Below, piece by piece: positions 25,872 to 35,091 of a stretch of 64,000 nucleotides of DNA. The position numbers were made by a program, and so were the translations under genes. Position 1 is the first letter of the stretch, and every line of letters starts with the position of its first letter. The stretch is from assembly GCA_034667465.1 (NCBI GenBank), contig JAXDJV010000023.1, positions 62,001 to 126,000 on the forward strand, read 5' to 3'. The DNA comes from JAOBAU01 sp034667465 (GTDB lineage Bacteria; Acidobacteriota; Thermoanaerobaculia; Gp7-AA8). Under the pieces are notes generated by a model, which saw only the letters and a program-made list of their open reading frames with translations, was not told the origin of the DNA and ran no database searches.

Positions 25872-27305
25872 ATGGGTAGACTGAATCGATTGCAGGCGGC
25901 GGTTGCCGTGCTGTTGTTCGTCGTGCCTGTCGCCGCGGGGGCCCAATGCATCTCGACGATCCGGACGGTGTCGCAGCCGGTCGTTTTTCCGAGCCACGCA
26001 GCCGGACCGGTCGCGTGGACCGGCTCCGTCCTCGGCGTCGCCAAGGTCGACGTCGGTTCAAACGTCGTCTACTTCGCGACGTACGACGCGAATCTGAATC
26101 AGCTCCTGGCCGATCGGATCGTCTCGAACGCTTCCCTCGGCGGACCGCTCGCGCTCCTCTGGAACGGCTCGGAGTTCGCGCTCTTCTATCAGCGAGACGA
26201 TCTGCAGCTGGTTTTTCAGCGCATCAGCCTCGGCGGCGATGCAATCGGTGCTGCGATCGCGGTCGCGCCGAACCATCTCCAGTGGCAGAACCAGGAGTAC
26301 GACATCGTCTGGGATGCACACCGCGATACGTACGACGTCATTCATACGATTCCGGCCGGATTCGAACGCGCCATCTGGCTGACGACGGTCAGCCGCGATG
26401 GCACGGTCAGGGTCGACCAGCCGCTGAGCATCTACTTCCCGAACACCGCGGCAGAGCCGCGCATCGCCGTGGCGACGTCAGGCGAGATCGGTGTGACGTG
26501 GATCCGCGAGGATTTCAACGGCGCGGCGCTCTACTTCCTCCTCTACGGCACCGACAACAACATCAAGGATCTGACGGAGATCTCGGTCAGGGGACGCGAC
26601 ACGCGGCTCGCCGCGAGCGACGATTCGTTCCTGATCGTCTCGACGGTGCCGCTGCCCGGCAATACGTCGGAGCTGCGAAGCGCGCGTGTCGACAAGAGCG
26701 GGCAAATCATCGCCGCCGATTCGACGCTCGTTCGCGCGCGCGGGGTCGACATCGCGCCTCTCGAGCTCATCTGGAATCCGACGCTGCGCGAGTGGGCGCT
26801 GACGTATAGCGAATCGATCATCGGGTTCGATCTTTTCCCCGGTGAGACGCGGCTGCTCCGCCTGGAGATTCTCGGTGCGGTGAGCGACACGCTGTTCACT
26901 CCCGATCCGACCAAGAACATCTACTCGATGCGCTTTCCGTTCGTCTGGAGCGGTGCGAGTTACAACGGCACGGTCGAGCGTACCGGCGTTCCGCGCAACG
27001 AGGGAAGCGACACATATCTCGTGAAGCACTGTCCGCTGGTCGCGTCGATCGTTGCTCCGACGCACACGGCGATTTACGGGCTGACCGCGTTCGGCGGATC
27101 GGCAACCGGCGGAACACCTGATTACGCGTTTCGCTGGGACTTCGGCGACACCGGCCTGGGCGAAGGACCGAATCCGAAGCACCAGTACATTCGCACCGGG
27201 ACGTACACGGTGACGCTGACCGCAACCGACAGCGCCGGCGGCGTGTCAGTGACGACGGCGACGGTGATGGTGGTGATTCCGAAGCAGCGCTCCGTGAAGA
27301 AGTAG
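25872..27305 (+). CDS. secreted protein with C-terminal PKD domain
   Basis: The 477-residue product has a signal peptide (RLQAAVAVLLFVVPVAAGA, cleavage before QCIS). A region of about 370 residues with regularly spaced beta-strands follows, each passage containing Trp-Asn/Ser-Gly strings (WTGS, WNGSEF, WSGASY), which suggests a beta-propeller. Residues about 385-470 form a PKD domain: GTPDYAFRWDFGDTG, HQYIRTGTYTVTLTATDSAG. PKD domains are surface adhesion or spacer modules. The function is unknown. The stop codon overlaps the first base of a 33-bp inverted repeat that recurs at 29600. Confidence 0.75.
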   Translation: MGRLNRLQAAVAVLLFVVPVAAGAQCISTIRTVSQPVVFPSHAAGPVAWTGSVLGVAKVDVGSNVVYFATYDANLNQLLADRIVSNASLGGPLALLWNGSEFALFYQRDDLQLVFQRISLGGDAIGAAIAVAPNHLQWQNQEYDIVWDAHRDTYDVIHTIPAGFERAIWLTTVSRDGTVRVDQPLSIYFPNTAAEPRIAVATSGEIGVTWIREDFNGAALYFLLYGTDNNIKDLTEISVRGRDTRLAASDDSFLIVSTVPLPGNTSELRSARVDKSGQIIAADSTLVRARGVDIAPLELIWNPTLREWALTYSESIIGFDLFPGETRLLRLEILGAVSDTLFTPDPTKNIYSMRFPFVWSGASYNGTVERTGVPRNEGSDTYLVKHCPLVASIVAPTHTAIYGLTAFGGSATGGTPDYAFRWDFGDTGLGEGPNPKHQYIRTGTYTVTLTATDSAGGVSVTTATVMVVIPKQRSVKK

Positions 27306-27337
27306 CCGGCACGGCCGGCTGCGTATGGGCAGAGTCC
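27305..27337 (+). repeat. left copy of an inverted repeat flanking the paralogue array
   Basis: The sequence begins GCCGGCACGGCCGGCTGCG and continues TATGGGCAGAGTCC. Its reverse complement recurs at 29600-29632 with one extra base and one substitution. Confidence 0.85.
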
Positions 27338-27355
27338 TGGAAGACGCTCGCGCGC

Positions 27356-28059
27356 TCAGCGCTGCGATCTGTTCTTTCCGCTGCGCGGCAGGAACGCGAA
27401 TCCCGGCTCGCCGAGAAATCTGCAGAACGCGGCGGCCGCCGTCTGCACGTAGTTCTGTCCCGGCTTCGGACCCTTACCGATGTCGTCTCCGAACGCGGTG
27501 CGCAATTCTTTCTGCGCGGCGCGACGCTCACCCCAGGTCACGGCCCACTGCTGCGGACGGCCGCGCGCGTCGATCTTCACGATTGCCCAGACGGCGTCGA
27601 TCGCGGAGTCGCCGATCTCTTCGCCGGCTTTGGTGATGTCGCCGCGAAGTGCGGCGATCCGTTTCGTGATCGCTTCCTGATCGCCGTTCGGCTTCGACAT
27701 CTCTTCGTACGCGGCCAGCCAGCCGTCGCAGAGTTTGATGCGCGTTTCGAGCGCGCCTTTGACGAGCGTGGCGCTGCCGGCGATCTTTGATTGATGCTCG
27801 TCGTGAACGGCGTGATCTCGTCGATCGCCTGCGTCAGCGTCGCGCGCGCGACTTTGCTCGCTTCCGCGAACGCGGTGATCTGTTCTCGTGAGCCGGTCTC
27901 GTAGTGCGGCAGCGTGTCGAACGGACGGTTCGCCTCGCTGGCGAGGATCAGCGCGTGAACGTACGCGCGAAGAAAATCAGGCTGGCTGTTCGGATGCGCG
28001 GCGAGTGACACCGCGAGCGAAAGCAGCAGCGCGGCGACGAGGAACGAACGTTTGAACAT
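27356..28059 (-). pseudogene. secreted array protein 1, frameshifted (paralogue of the next two genes)
   Basis: The first 90 residues (MFKRSFLVAALLLSLAVSLA signal peptide, then AYVHALILASEANRPFDTL and YETGSREQITAF) continue well with the two adjacent paralogues. After INQ at about 27789 the frame derails into an Arg/Ser-rich shadow. The matching continuation (KIAGSATLVKGALETRIKLC, then AVTWGERRAAQKELRTAFGD and GPKPGQNYVQTAAAAF) is found in another frame down to 27356. One A missing from a run (plus strand TTT at 27786-27788 where TTTT is expected) explains it exactly. This is either a recent inactivating mutation or a sequencing error in a homopolymer. Confidence 0.8.
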
Positions 28060-28068
28060 GCGAGCAGT

Positions 28069-28770
28069 TTACGGATGCTTGCGCGGTTGCGTCGGCAGGT
28101 TGAAGTCTTCTTCCCAGTCGTCGCGCGAGAGAAACGACGCCAGCGCCGCCGCGGCGGTCTCGATGTAGTTGTGTCCCGGCTTCGGACCTTTCGAGATGTC
28201 CTTGCCGAACGTTTCGCGGAGGCGCTTCAGCGCCGCGCGGCGATCGCCCCATGTGATCGCCCAGTTGTGCGCCGTTCCTTTCGGATCGATCTTCACCATT
28301 CCCCACGCCGCGGCGATGGCCGACTCGCCGAGCTCCTGTCCGATGAAGCCGATCTGCGCGCGCAGCGCGACGAGGCGGTTGGCGATCTCCTCGTCGACCG
28401 CGTCCGGTTTTCCCATGTCGGTGTAGAGAGACATCCAGCGATCGCACAGCTCCTGGCGCGCTTCGAATACGTTCTTCGCGAGAATCGCTCCCTTCGCGAT
28501 CTTCTGATTCTTACTGCGCGTGTACGGCTCGATCTCGACGATTGCGCGACCGAGCGCCGCGCGTGCGATGCGGCTCTGTTCGATGAACTCGGCGAGATGC
28601 GCTTTCGTTCCGGTCTCGACATGCGACATCGTCGCAAACGGCACGTTCGCTTCGTTCGCGGCGATGAGCGATGCAATGTACGCATGCGTGAAGTCCGAGC
28701 TCTCGACGCCGGCGACGACCGAAGAGGCGATGGCGAGTGAGAGACAGGCGACTGCGAAGCGTTTGATCAT
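28069..28770 (-). CDS. secreted array protein 2, unknown function
   Basis: The 233-residue product has a signal peptide (MIKRFAVACLSLAIASSVVAG) and a mostly helical mature part. Features shared with its two neighbours are a SLIAANEANVPFATMSHVETG segment, AKNVFEARQELCDRW with a single conserved Cys, ESAIAAAWGMVKIDPKG, and FGKDISKGPKPGHNYIETAA near the end. I do not recognise the family. The ATG overlaps the stop of the upstream paralogue (TGATG), and the next paralogue starts 9 nt downstream of its stop, so the three form one transcript. Periplasmic or extracellular location is likely. Confidence 0.75.
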   Translation of the reverse strand: MIKRFAVACLSLAIASSVVAGVESSDFTHAYIASLIAANEANVPFATMSHVETGTKAHLAEFIEQSRIARAALGRAIVEIEPYTRSKNQKIAKGAILAKNVFEARQELCDRWMSLYTDMGKPDAVDEEIANRLVALRAQIGFIGQELGESAIAAAWGMVKIDPKGTAHNWAITWGDRRAALKRLRETFGKDISKGPKPGHNYIETAAAALASFLSRDDWEEDFNLPTQPRKHP

Positions 28771-29483
28771 CAGGTGGGAGGGGCGCCTTTCCAGTTGTCG
28801 AGAATGAGAAATGAAGACATCGCCGCGGCGGCGGTCTCAAGATAGTTCATGCCGGGACGCGGACCAGCGGTGATCGAATCGCCGAACGTTTTCTTCAGTT
28901 CATCGACGGCGTGTTTGCGATCGCGGCTGCTGACGCCCCAGCCGCGCGGATTGCCGCGGCGATCGACGTTCACGATGCCCCACGACGCGGCGACCGCGGA
29001 GGCGCCGAGGTTCTCTCCGACGCGATCGATCTCCGCGCGGAGTCGGGAGAAACGTGCGGCAATCGATGGATCGCTGGCTGCTTCGGGCTTCGACATGTCG
29101 GCGTAGAGCGCGCGCCACCGCTCGCACAACTTCTGCCGCGCTTCGAACACGTCCTTCGCGAGCGCGGCGCTTTTCGCGACCGCGCGATTGCGGCTGGCCA
29201 TGAACGGCGCGACGTGCTCGGCGGCGTGCTCCAGCGCGTCGTGCGCCATCCGGCTCTGCGCGATGAACTCCGTCAGCTGCGCGGGCGTGCCGGTCTCCAT
29301 GTGCGACATGCTCATGAACGGCTGATTCGCTTCATTGGCGAAGCGCAGCGCGGCGACGTACGCGCGCAGATACTCTGCTTTTTTGTCGATGCGCTCGGCG
29401 GCTTGCGCCGAGGTCACGACGAAGAGCAGCGCGATGACCGCGATCCGATTCACGGACAGTGAGACAGCGGAAGTACGCGCCAT
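28770..29483 (-). CDS. secreted array protein 3, unknown function
   Basis: The 237-residue product is the first gene of the three-paralogue transcript. Signal peptide VNRIAVIALLFVVTSAQAA; then ANEANQPFMSMSHMETG, AKDVFEARQKLCERWRALY, AVAASWGIVNVDRRGNPRGW and FGDSITAGPRPGMNYLETAA, matching the two downstream genes. The conserved Cys, the ME/VETG segment and the GP.PG.NY element are probably functional, but no family is recognised. The start could be ATG at 29483 or GTG at 29489; the ATG is used. Repeat R5 begins 6 nt upstream of the GTG, so the promoter must lie in or beyond the repeat. Confidence 0.75.
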   Translation of the reverse strand: MARTSAVSLSVNRIAVIALLFVVTSAQAAERIDKKAEYLRAYVAALRFANEANQPFMSMSHMETGTPAQLTEFIAQSRMAHDALEHAAEHVAPFMASRNRAVAKSAALAKDVFEARQKLCERWRALYADMSKPEAASDPSIAARFSRLRAEIDRVGENLGASAVAASWGIVNVDRRGNPRGWGVSSRDRKHAVDELKKTFGDSITAGPRPGMNYLETAAAAMSSFLILDNWKGAPPT

Positions 29484-29489
29484 ATTCAC

Positions 29490-29571
29490 GTCATCCTGAG
29501 CGAAGCGAAGGATCTCAGGATGCGGTAGCGCGCCCCGCCCACGCAGATCCTTCGCTAACGCTCAGGATGAC
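29490..29571. repeat. dispersed palindromic repeat R5
   Basis: The arms are GTCATCCTGAGCGAAGCGAA and the right-end CCTTCGCTAACGCTCAGGAT, the same subtype as R2. It lies upstream of the three-paralogue array. Confidence 0.9.
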
Positions 29572-29599
29572 ACCGAGGCAGAATCGGAAACGGCGCGAA

Positions 29600-29632
29600 G
29601 GCTCTGCCACATACGCAGCCGGCCGTGCCGGC
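29600..29632 (-). repeat. right copy of the inverted repeat flanking the paralogue array
   Basis: Read on the minus strand it gives GCCGGCACGGCCGGCTGCG and continues TATGTGGCAGAGCC, matching 27305-27337 in opposite orientation. The two copies bracket the array of three paralogues, 2.3 kb apart. Confidence 0.85.
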
Positions 29633-29642
29633 TCAGGATGAC
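29631..29642. repeat. half-copy of the palindromic repeat (R6)
   Basis: GCTCAGGATGAC joins the inverted repeat to the 3' end of the PAS-GGDEF-EAL gene and encodes its last Ser-Ser and stop codon. Confidence 0.65.
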
Positions 29643-32600
29643 GTGTTGGTGAGGAGGAGCGAGAGGAACTCATCCGCAGGAACCGGCGGCTTGATCAGGT
29701 ATCCCTGCATCTGATCGCACGAATATCGCTCGAGGAATTTGGCCTGTTCGCTGAACTCGACGCCTTCCGCGATCACCTTCAGTCGCAGCGAATGCGCCAT
29801 CGCGATGATCGCCGTGACGATCGCCGCCGTGTCGGGATCCTCGGTGATGTCGCGGACGAACGACTGATCGATCTTCAGTGTGTCGATCGGGAAGCGCTTC
29901 AGATAGCTGAGCGACGAATGGCCGGTGCCGAAGTCGTCGAGCGAGATGCGAATGCCGAGCTTCTTCAGTTCGTACAACGTGCGAATGCTCGTCTCGGGGC
30001 TTTGCATCGCGCTCGATTCGGTGATCTCGAGCTCCAGCAGTCGCGCCGGCAGTTTCGTTTCTTCGAGCACGTCGCGCACGCGCTGCAGCAGATCGCCCTG
30101 CTGTAACTGCGTCACCGAGAGATTCACGGCGAGCGACAGATTTTTCAATCCGGCATCGTGCCATTCCTTCGCTTGTCTGCACGCCATCCGCAGCACCCAG
30201 CCGCCGATCGACGCCATGACGCCGATCGATTCCGCGATCGGAATGAACGTGCCGGGCGGAATCGTGCCGAGGTCGGGATGGTGCCAGCGCAGGAGCGCTT
30301 CCATGCCGGTGATCTTCCCCTGGCGAAGATCGAAGATCGGTTGGTAGTAAACGGCCAGCTCCTGATTGAGCAGCGCGCGACGCAATCCGTGTTCGAGCTG
30401 AATGCGCTGCAGCGCTTTCTGATTGATGAAGGCGTTGAACAGCTGGTAGTTGTCGCGGCCGAGCTCTTTCGCCTGATACATCGCCGTGTCGGCGTTCTTG
30501 ATCAGCGCTTCCGCGTCGGTGCCGTCTTCCGGATAAAGACTGATGCCGATCGACGTGGTGATGTAGAACTCGCGTCCTTCGATGTGGAACGGATAGCGGA
30601 CCGCTTCGAGGATTTTCGCAGCGACCGGCGCCGCATCTTCGAGATGAACGAGGTGCGGAAGCAGCAGCGTGAATTCGTCGCCGCCGAGCCGCGCGACCGT
30701 ATCCGATTCGCGCACGCACGACGAGACGCGCGCGGCCACCGCCTGCAGCAGCTGATCGCCGATGTTGTGGCCGAGCGAGTCGTTGATGACTTTGAATCGA
30801 TCGAGGTCGAGGAAGATGACGGCGAGCCGCGTCCGATCACGCTGCGCGTGCGATAACGCGACCGTCAGCCGATCCTTGAACAGCAGACGGTTCGGCAATC
30901 CCGTCAGCGCGTCGTGATAGGCGAGGTGCTTGATCTGCTCTTCGGCGTACGTGCGTTCGGTGATGTCGCGAACGACGCAAACCATCCCGCCGCCGTCGAT
31001 CGCCGTCAGTGAGATTTCCTGCGGGAACGTCGAGCCGTCGCGGCGCTTGCCGTTCGCTTCTCCGCGCCAGCGGCCGCGTTGTTGCACGCTTGGAACGATC
31101 TCCGACGTGAAGCGTTCCACCTCTTCCGCGTCGTACACCTCGCCGAGCGCGAAGCCGTGAACCGCGGACGGTTTCGGGACTCCGTACAATTTCGCAAGTG
31201 CGTCGTTGACGTACGTGAACTCGAGCCGCTCGTTGAGGATGCCGATGCCGTCCATCGATGCCGTCATCGCGGCCGACTGTTTGCGCAGCAACTCCTCGGC
31301 ATCCTTCCGTTCGCTCATGTCGTTGGCGACATGCAGGAAACCGGTCACCGATCCTTCTTCATCGCGCAATGCGGTGACGGACAGCAGCACCGCGACCGCG
31401 GTCCCGTCTTTCTTCACGTACGTCCATTCGCGTTCTTCGAGTCCCTGCAGCGCGGCGCGGGTGACGAGGACGTCGAAGCCGGAGACTGCGTGACCGAGCT
31501 CGAGCGCGAGCACTTCGCTGTGATGCGCGAGCTCATCGTCACGATGCAGATCGAGCACCGAGCATTTGCCGATGACTTCCTCCGCGGCGTAGCCGAGGAG
31601 CCGTTCCGCGCCGGCGTTGAACACCGTGATCGTGCCGGCGGCGTCGGTGGCGATGATCGACACGCGCGTGGCCGCGTCGAGCACCGCTTTTCGCTGTGCG
31701 TTCGCGGAGGCGAGTTTTTCCTCCGCCTCTTTTCGCTCCGTGATGTCGTAGACGTACCCTTCGAAGTACGACGTTCCCTGGGCCGCCTTGATCGCGTGCG
31801 CATTCAGCTGCACCCAGATTGCCGAGCCATCTTTCTTCTTCCACATCAGCTCGTAGTCCGACGCGTAACCGCGCGGCTCGAACTCGCGAATCAGCTCTTC
31901 GCGCTGTGTCGGCCGGAAGTAGATGTCGTCGACGAGCTTCTTGCCGAGCAACTCCTCGACCGAGTCGTAGCCGAGCATCTTCGCGAGCGTGGTGTTCGCG
32001 GTGATGAGACGGCCGTCGGGCGTCGACTGGTAAATGCCGACCGACGCGAAGTTGAAGATCGTTCGATACTTTTCTTCCGACTGCAGCAGCGCCTGTTCGG
32101 CGCGTTTGCGCTCGGTGATGTCGTGAATGATCGAGTAGAGGAGCTGCCGGCCGCCGACGTCGATCGGACCGGAGTGCACTTCGACGTCGCGCAACTCGCC
32201 GTTGGCGAGCATGTGCCGAAAGAGGAAGTAGCTGCGGCGCTGTTCGGCCGCGTTGCTCATCTCTTTCCGCACCTCTTCGGCGCCGAGCGTGTTGATGTCC
32301 CACATGTGCAGCGACCGCAGGTGTTCGACTTCGTAACCGTAGAAATCGGCGGCGGCCACGTTGGCGTCGACGATGGCGCCGCTGGCCGGATCGACGAGCA
32401 GCTGGACGGCGCGGTTGTTCTCGAACATCTGCCGGTAGCGGCGTTCGCTTTCGCGCAGCGCATCGGCTTTGCGCTTCTGTTCGATCGCGGATGCGACGTG
32501 CTGGCCGACGAAAACGAGAATGTCCTTTTCGGTGTCGGAGTAGCGCGTCGATTCGTCGTACGTCTGCACGCCGATCATGCCCCACGTCGTGCCGCCGGAC

Positions 32601-33424
32601 TTGAGCGGAACGCCGAGCCAGTCGAGCGACGGCGCGCCGATCGATTCGATCTCGCCGGTACGAACGAGCTCGTTGAAGTCGCTCGGCCTGACGAGCATCG
32701 GCTCGCCCTTGCGAAGCACATACGGTGTCAGCCCGCGGCCCGGCGGGCGAGGCGCGGGAGCGGGATCGAATTCATCGACGAAGTAGGGGAAGGAGAGGAC
32801 GTTCCGCTCGGCGTTGTATTCGGCGATGTAGAAGTTGGTGGCGTCCATCAGCGTGCCGACGATCTGGTGCACGCTGGCGTAGAACTCGCCGAGGTCGCGT
32901 GAGTCGCGGCTGAGCTGCGCGATGCGAAAGAGCGCGCTTTGCAACACGGATGCTTTGCGCTGCTCGGTGATGTCGCGGAAGTACCAGGCGCGCCCGGTCA
33001 TCCGGCCGTTGGCGACGACCGGGACGGAGGCGCGGGAAAGGACGCGGCCGTCTTTCATGTGCACTTCGTCGCCGGTGCGCACTTCGTCGGGATGGCTGTA
33101 GAGATGATTGACGAGCTCGATGAAGTCTTCCCAGTCAGTCACGGCCTCGGAGGCGTATCCGAGCAGCTCGTTGTCGTCGCCGTTCAGGGCGACTTCCGGA
33201 GGGATCCCCCAGATGTCGAGAAAGCGCTGGTTATAGGAAAGGACCTGACCTTCGCGATCGACCACGAGAATGCCGTCGAGCGTCGCCTCCTGCTGTGCTT
33301 TCAGGATGGCGATCGTCGTACGCAGCGATTTCCGCGACGCGTGTGTGCGGCGGGCGGTGAGGATGCGCGTAAGCGCTCCGCGCGCGCGGCTGACGCGCGA
33401 AAGGATGGATGTCGGGGTCGTCAT
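29633..33424 (-). CDS. multi-PAS/GAF protein with GGDEF and EAL domains
   Basis: The 1263-residue product is a soluble c-di-GMP turnover protein. Domains in order: PAS (about 40-150), GAF (about 165-325), four further PAS/PAC units (about 335-840, each ending in a DITERK-type motif), GGDEF (about 855-1010, active site LGGDEF with GGDEF at 914-918 and RESD inhibitory site just before), EAL (about 1020-1255, EAL at 1042-1044 and DDFGTGHSSLSYLKRFPID). Both catalytic motifs look intact, so it could make or break c-di-GMP depending on input. No membrane segment is seen. The final residues NTSS and the stop come from a half-copy of the dispersed palindrome. Confidence 0.94.
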   Translation of the reverse strand: MTTPTSILSRVSRARGALTRILTARRTHASRKSLRTTIAILKAQQEATLDGILVVDREGQVLSYNQRFLDIWGIPPEVALNGDDNELLGYASEAVTDWEDFIELVNHLYSHPDEVRTGDEVHMKDGRVLSRASVPVVANGRMTGRAWYFRDITEQRKASVLQSALFRIAQLSRDSRDLGEFYASVHQIVGTLMDATNFYIAEYNAERNVLSFPYFVDEFDPAPAPRPPGRGLTPYVLRKGEPMLVRPSDFNELVRTGEIESIGAPSLDWLGVPLKSGGTTWGMIGVQTYDESTRYSDTEKDILVFVGQHVASAIEQKRKADALRESERRYRQMFENNRAVQLLVDPASGAIVDANVAAADFYGYEVEHLRSLHMWDINTLGAEEVRKEMSNAAEQRRSYFLFRHMLANGELRDVEVHSGPIDVGGRQLLYSIIHDITERKRAEQALLQSEEKYRTIFNFASVGIYQSTPDGRLITANTTLAKMLGYDSVEELLGKKLVDDIYFRPTQREELIREFEPRGYASDYELMWKKKDGSAIWVQLNAHAIKAAQGTSYFEGYVYDITERKEAEEKLASANAQRKAVLDAATRVSIIATDAAGTITVFNAGAERLLGYAAEEVIGKCSVLDLHRDDELAHHSEVLALELGHAVSGFDVLVTRAALQGLEEREWTYVKKDGTAVAVLLSVTALRDEEGSVTGFLHVANDMSERKDAEELLRKQSAAMTASMDGIGILNERLEFTYVNDALAKLYGVPKPSAVHGFALGEVYDAEEVERFTSEIVPSVQQRGRWRGEANGKRRDGSTFPQEISLTAIDGGGMVCVVRDITERTYAEEQIKHLAYHDALTGLPNRLLFKDRLTVALSHAQRDRTRLAVIFLDLDRFKVINDSLGHNIGDQLLQAVAARVSSCVRESDTVARLGGDEFTLLLPHLVHLEDAAPVAAKILEAVRYPFHIEGREFYITTSIGISLYPEDGTDAEALIKNADTAMYQAKELGRDNYQLFNAFINQKALQRIQLEHGLRRALLNQELAVYYQPIFDLRQGKITGMEALLRWHHPDLGTIPPGTFIPIAESIGVMASIGGWVLRMACRQAKEWHDAGLKNLSLAVNLSVTQLQQGDLLQRVRDVLEETKLPARLLELEITESSAMQSPETSIRTLYELKKLGIRISLDDFGTGHSSLSYLKRFPIDTLKIDQSFVRDITEDPDTAAIVTAIIAMAHSLRLKVIAEGVEFSEQAKFLERYSCDQMQGYLIKPPVPADEFLSLLLTNTSS

Positions 33425-33488
33425 TCGAACGAGGAGCTGCGGTCGCCGCGCATTTTAATTCGTTACGTAACATTTTGGCGACTGTCGT

Positions 33489-35060
33489 TCAGGGACGGAG
33501 ACGAAGAAGGGAGACGACCGCGATGGCGAGCCCGAGGGCGAGGAGGCTCCAGCTCCCGAGCGCCGGCACGGAGGCGGGATCGAAGATCGGGATCGTCAGA
33601 GTCGCTGAGTTGTTGGTGAGCTGCGGGTCGGGATGCTGATCGCTCGGTACGAGCACGGCCGTCTCGGTTATCGTGCCGCCGGGAGCGCCGTTGACGTGAA
33701 TCAGACGTGCTGTACTGAATGAGTCTCCGCTGGCAAGCGCAGGCATCGCGCATGGCGTGTTCCCGCAGGACGGTGTTTGGCCCGCGTCATGTGCGAGCAG
33801 CAGTTTGTACGGGCCGGTTGCCGACGGTCCGTGATTCGTAATGCGATATCCGATCACCACGTCCTCACCGGAAATCACGGCGTGGGGCGCCGTGATTTCG
33901 AGGTCGAGGTCTGCGTTGGGCAACGGTTCGGTTGCCGTCGGTGCAAGAAGGTTCGACCACTCCGAAGCGTCGATGACTTCACCGGCAGCACGCCACGCCT
34001 GCGCAAAATAGAAAACGCCGAAGGTGGTCTTGTTCAGCGTTCGACGGAACGAGGCGTGGCCGTTCGCATCCGTCGTGACCGACTGATCACCGAACCGGTT
34101 GCTGAAGCAGGCGGTGGCGCTGAAGAACGTGATGAAAAAGGTGCTCGATGGTGTCGAGGTGAGCGTGCCGGAAAGGGTCAGGGCATCGCCGCCGTCGACG
34201 ACGCTCGTGAGGACCGGTGCGTTCATCACACCGTCGATATCGGGATCGTCATTCGGCGTCGGGCCATCGCCGTTGATGTCGATGGCCAGCTTCAGGTTGC
34301 ACATCGCGCCGTTGTCCAGCGGTGCGTTTCCGCGCATGAAGACGTAGCCGTTGCCGACGTTCGAGTTCGAAGAGCCGCCCCGTACACGGTTGCCGGTGCC
34401 GGTGATGATCTGACCGTCGCCGCCGTTGTGAGTCGTCTCGATGCTGTCGGTTTGTGCAGCATTTCCGTCGATGCGCAGACCGGCGGCCCCGTTGAAATGA
34501 GAAGCGACGGAGTGCGGCGGAATGTCCGGAGTGCCCGAGTCGCGCCCTCCGACGATCAGCCCGGATGATGTGGTCGTTGCCCAGATGCCGTTCGCGCGAT
34601 TGTTCAGGAAAATAGAGCCGTAAAGGACGTCGCGATGTCCGTTGAGGCGAACGCCGTTCTGATTGCTGTCGACGTAGAGGCTCTGCAGTTCCACGTCGTC
34701 TGCATCGATCACGAGACCATCTCCGCCGAATCTCTGGATCCTGATCCCGGAGACCTTCGAGGTCGCTGCGGCGATCACGAGGCCGTCGGCTGACGTTCCG
34801 GCATTCGTGCCGTCGATGACGGAAGAGTTGGTGTCGCTGCCGATGATGTCGGCAGCGTCGGTGACGATGGGCAACGGTGACGCCGGCTTTACGGTAATGT
34901 CGAACGTGACGGTGTCGCGTCCCGGATGTGCGTTTGCCTGAAGGATCGCGTCGCGCAACGTCCCAGGACCGCTGTCATCAGAAGAGGTGACCTTGAATAA
35001 CGATGCGTCCGCGGCGGTCGCGAATGCGATGAGAAGAATGACTGCTGACGCATAACGCAT
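33489..35060 (-). CDS. secreted beta-helix-type protein with IPTL-CTERM-like sorting tail
   Basis: The 523-residue product has a signal peptide (MRYASAVILLIAFATAADA). A right-handed beta-helix-like region follows (about 20-250), opened by FKVTSSDDSGPGTLRDAIL, the usual start of polymorphic outer-membrane/choice-of-anchor proteins. Next come an Ig-like region with DINGDGPTPNDDPDIDGV and a CARDB/DUF11-like strand set (DLEITAPHAVISGEDVVIGY). It ends VPALGSWSLLALGLAIAVV followed by Arg residues, a tripartite tail like IPTL-CTERM/PEP-CTERM signals. It is probably exported and anchored or processed at the surface. The processing enzyme is not in the window. Confidence 0.75.
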   Translation of the reverse strand: MRYASAVILLIAFATAADASLFKVTSSDDSGPGTLRDAILQANAHPGRDTVTFDITVKPASPLPIVTDAADIIGSDTNSSVIDGTNAGTSADGLVIAAATSKVSGIRIQRFGGDGLVIDADDVELQSLYVDSNQNGVRLNGHRDVLYGSIFLNNRANGIWATTTSSGLIVGGRDSGTPDIPPHSVASHFNGAAGLRIDGNAAQTDSIETTHNGGDGQIITGTGNRVRGGSSNSNVGNGYVFMRGNAPLDNGAMCNLKLAIDINGDGPTPNDDPDIDGVMNAPVLTSVVDGGDALTLSGTLTSTPSSTFFITFFSATACFSNRFGDQSVTTDANGHASFRRTLNKTTFGVFYFAQAWRAAGEVIDASEWSNLLAPTATEPLPNADLDLEITAPHAVISGEDVVIGYRITNHGPSATGPYKLLLAHDAGQTPSCGNTPCAMPALASGDSFSTARLIHVNGAPGGTITETAVLVPSDQHPDPQLTNNSATLTIPIFDPASVPALGSWSLLALGLAIAVVSLLRLRP

Positions 35061-35091
35061 GGTCTCGGTACGGCGATGCCGATGCGATCGT

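Noticed and set aside
12431..29571. CRISPR array because of repeated palindromic units
   Set aside because: The repeats are scattered over tens of kilobases, differ in centre sequence and lie singly between genes; there are no regular spacers and no cas genes.
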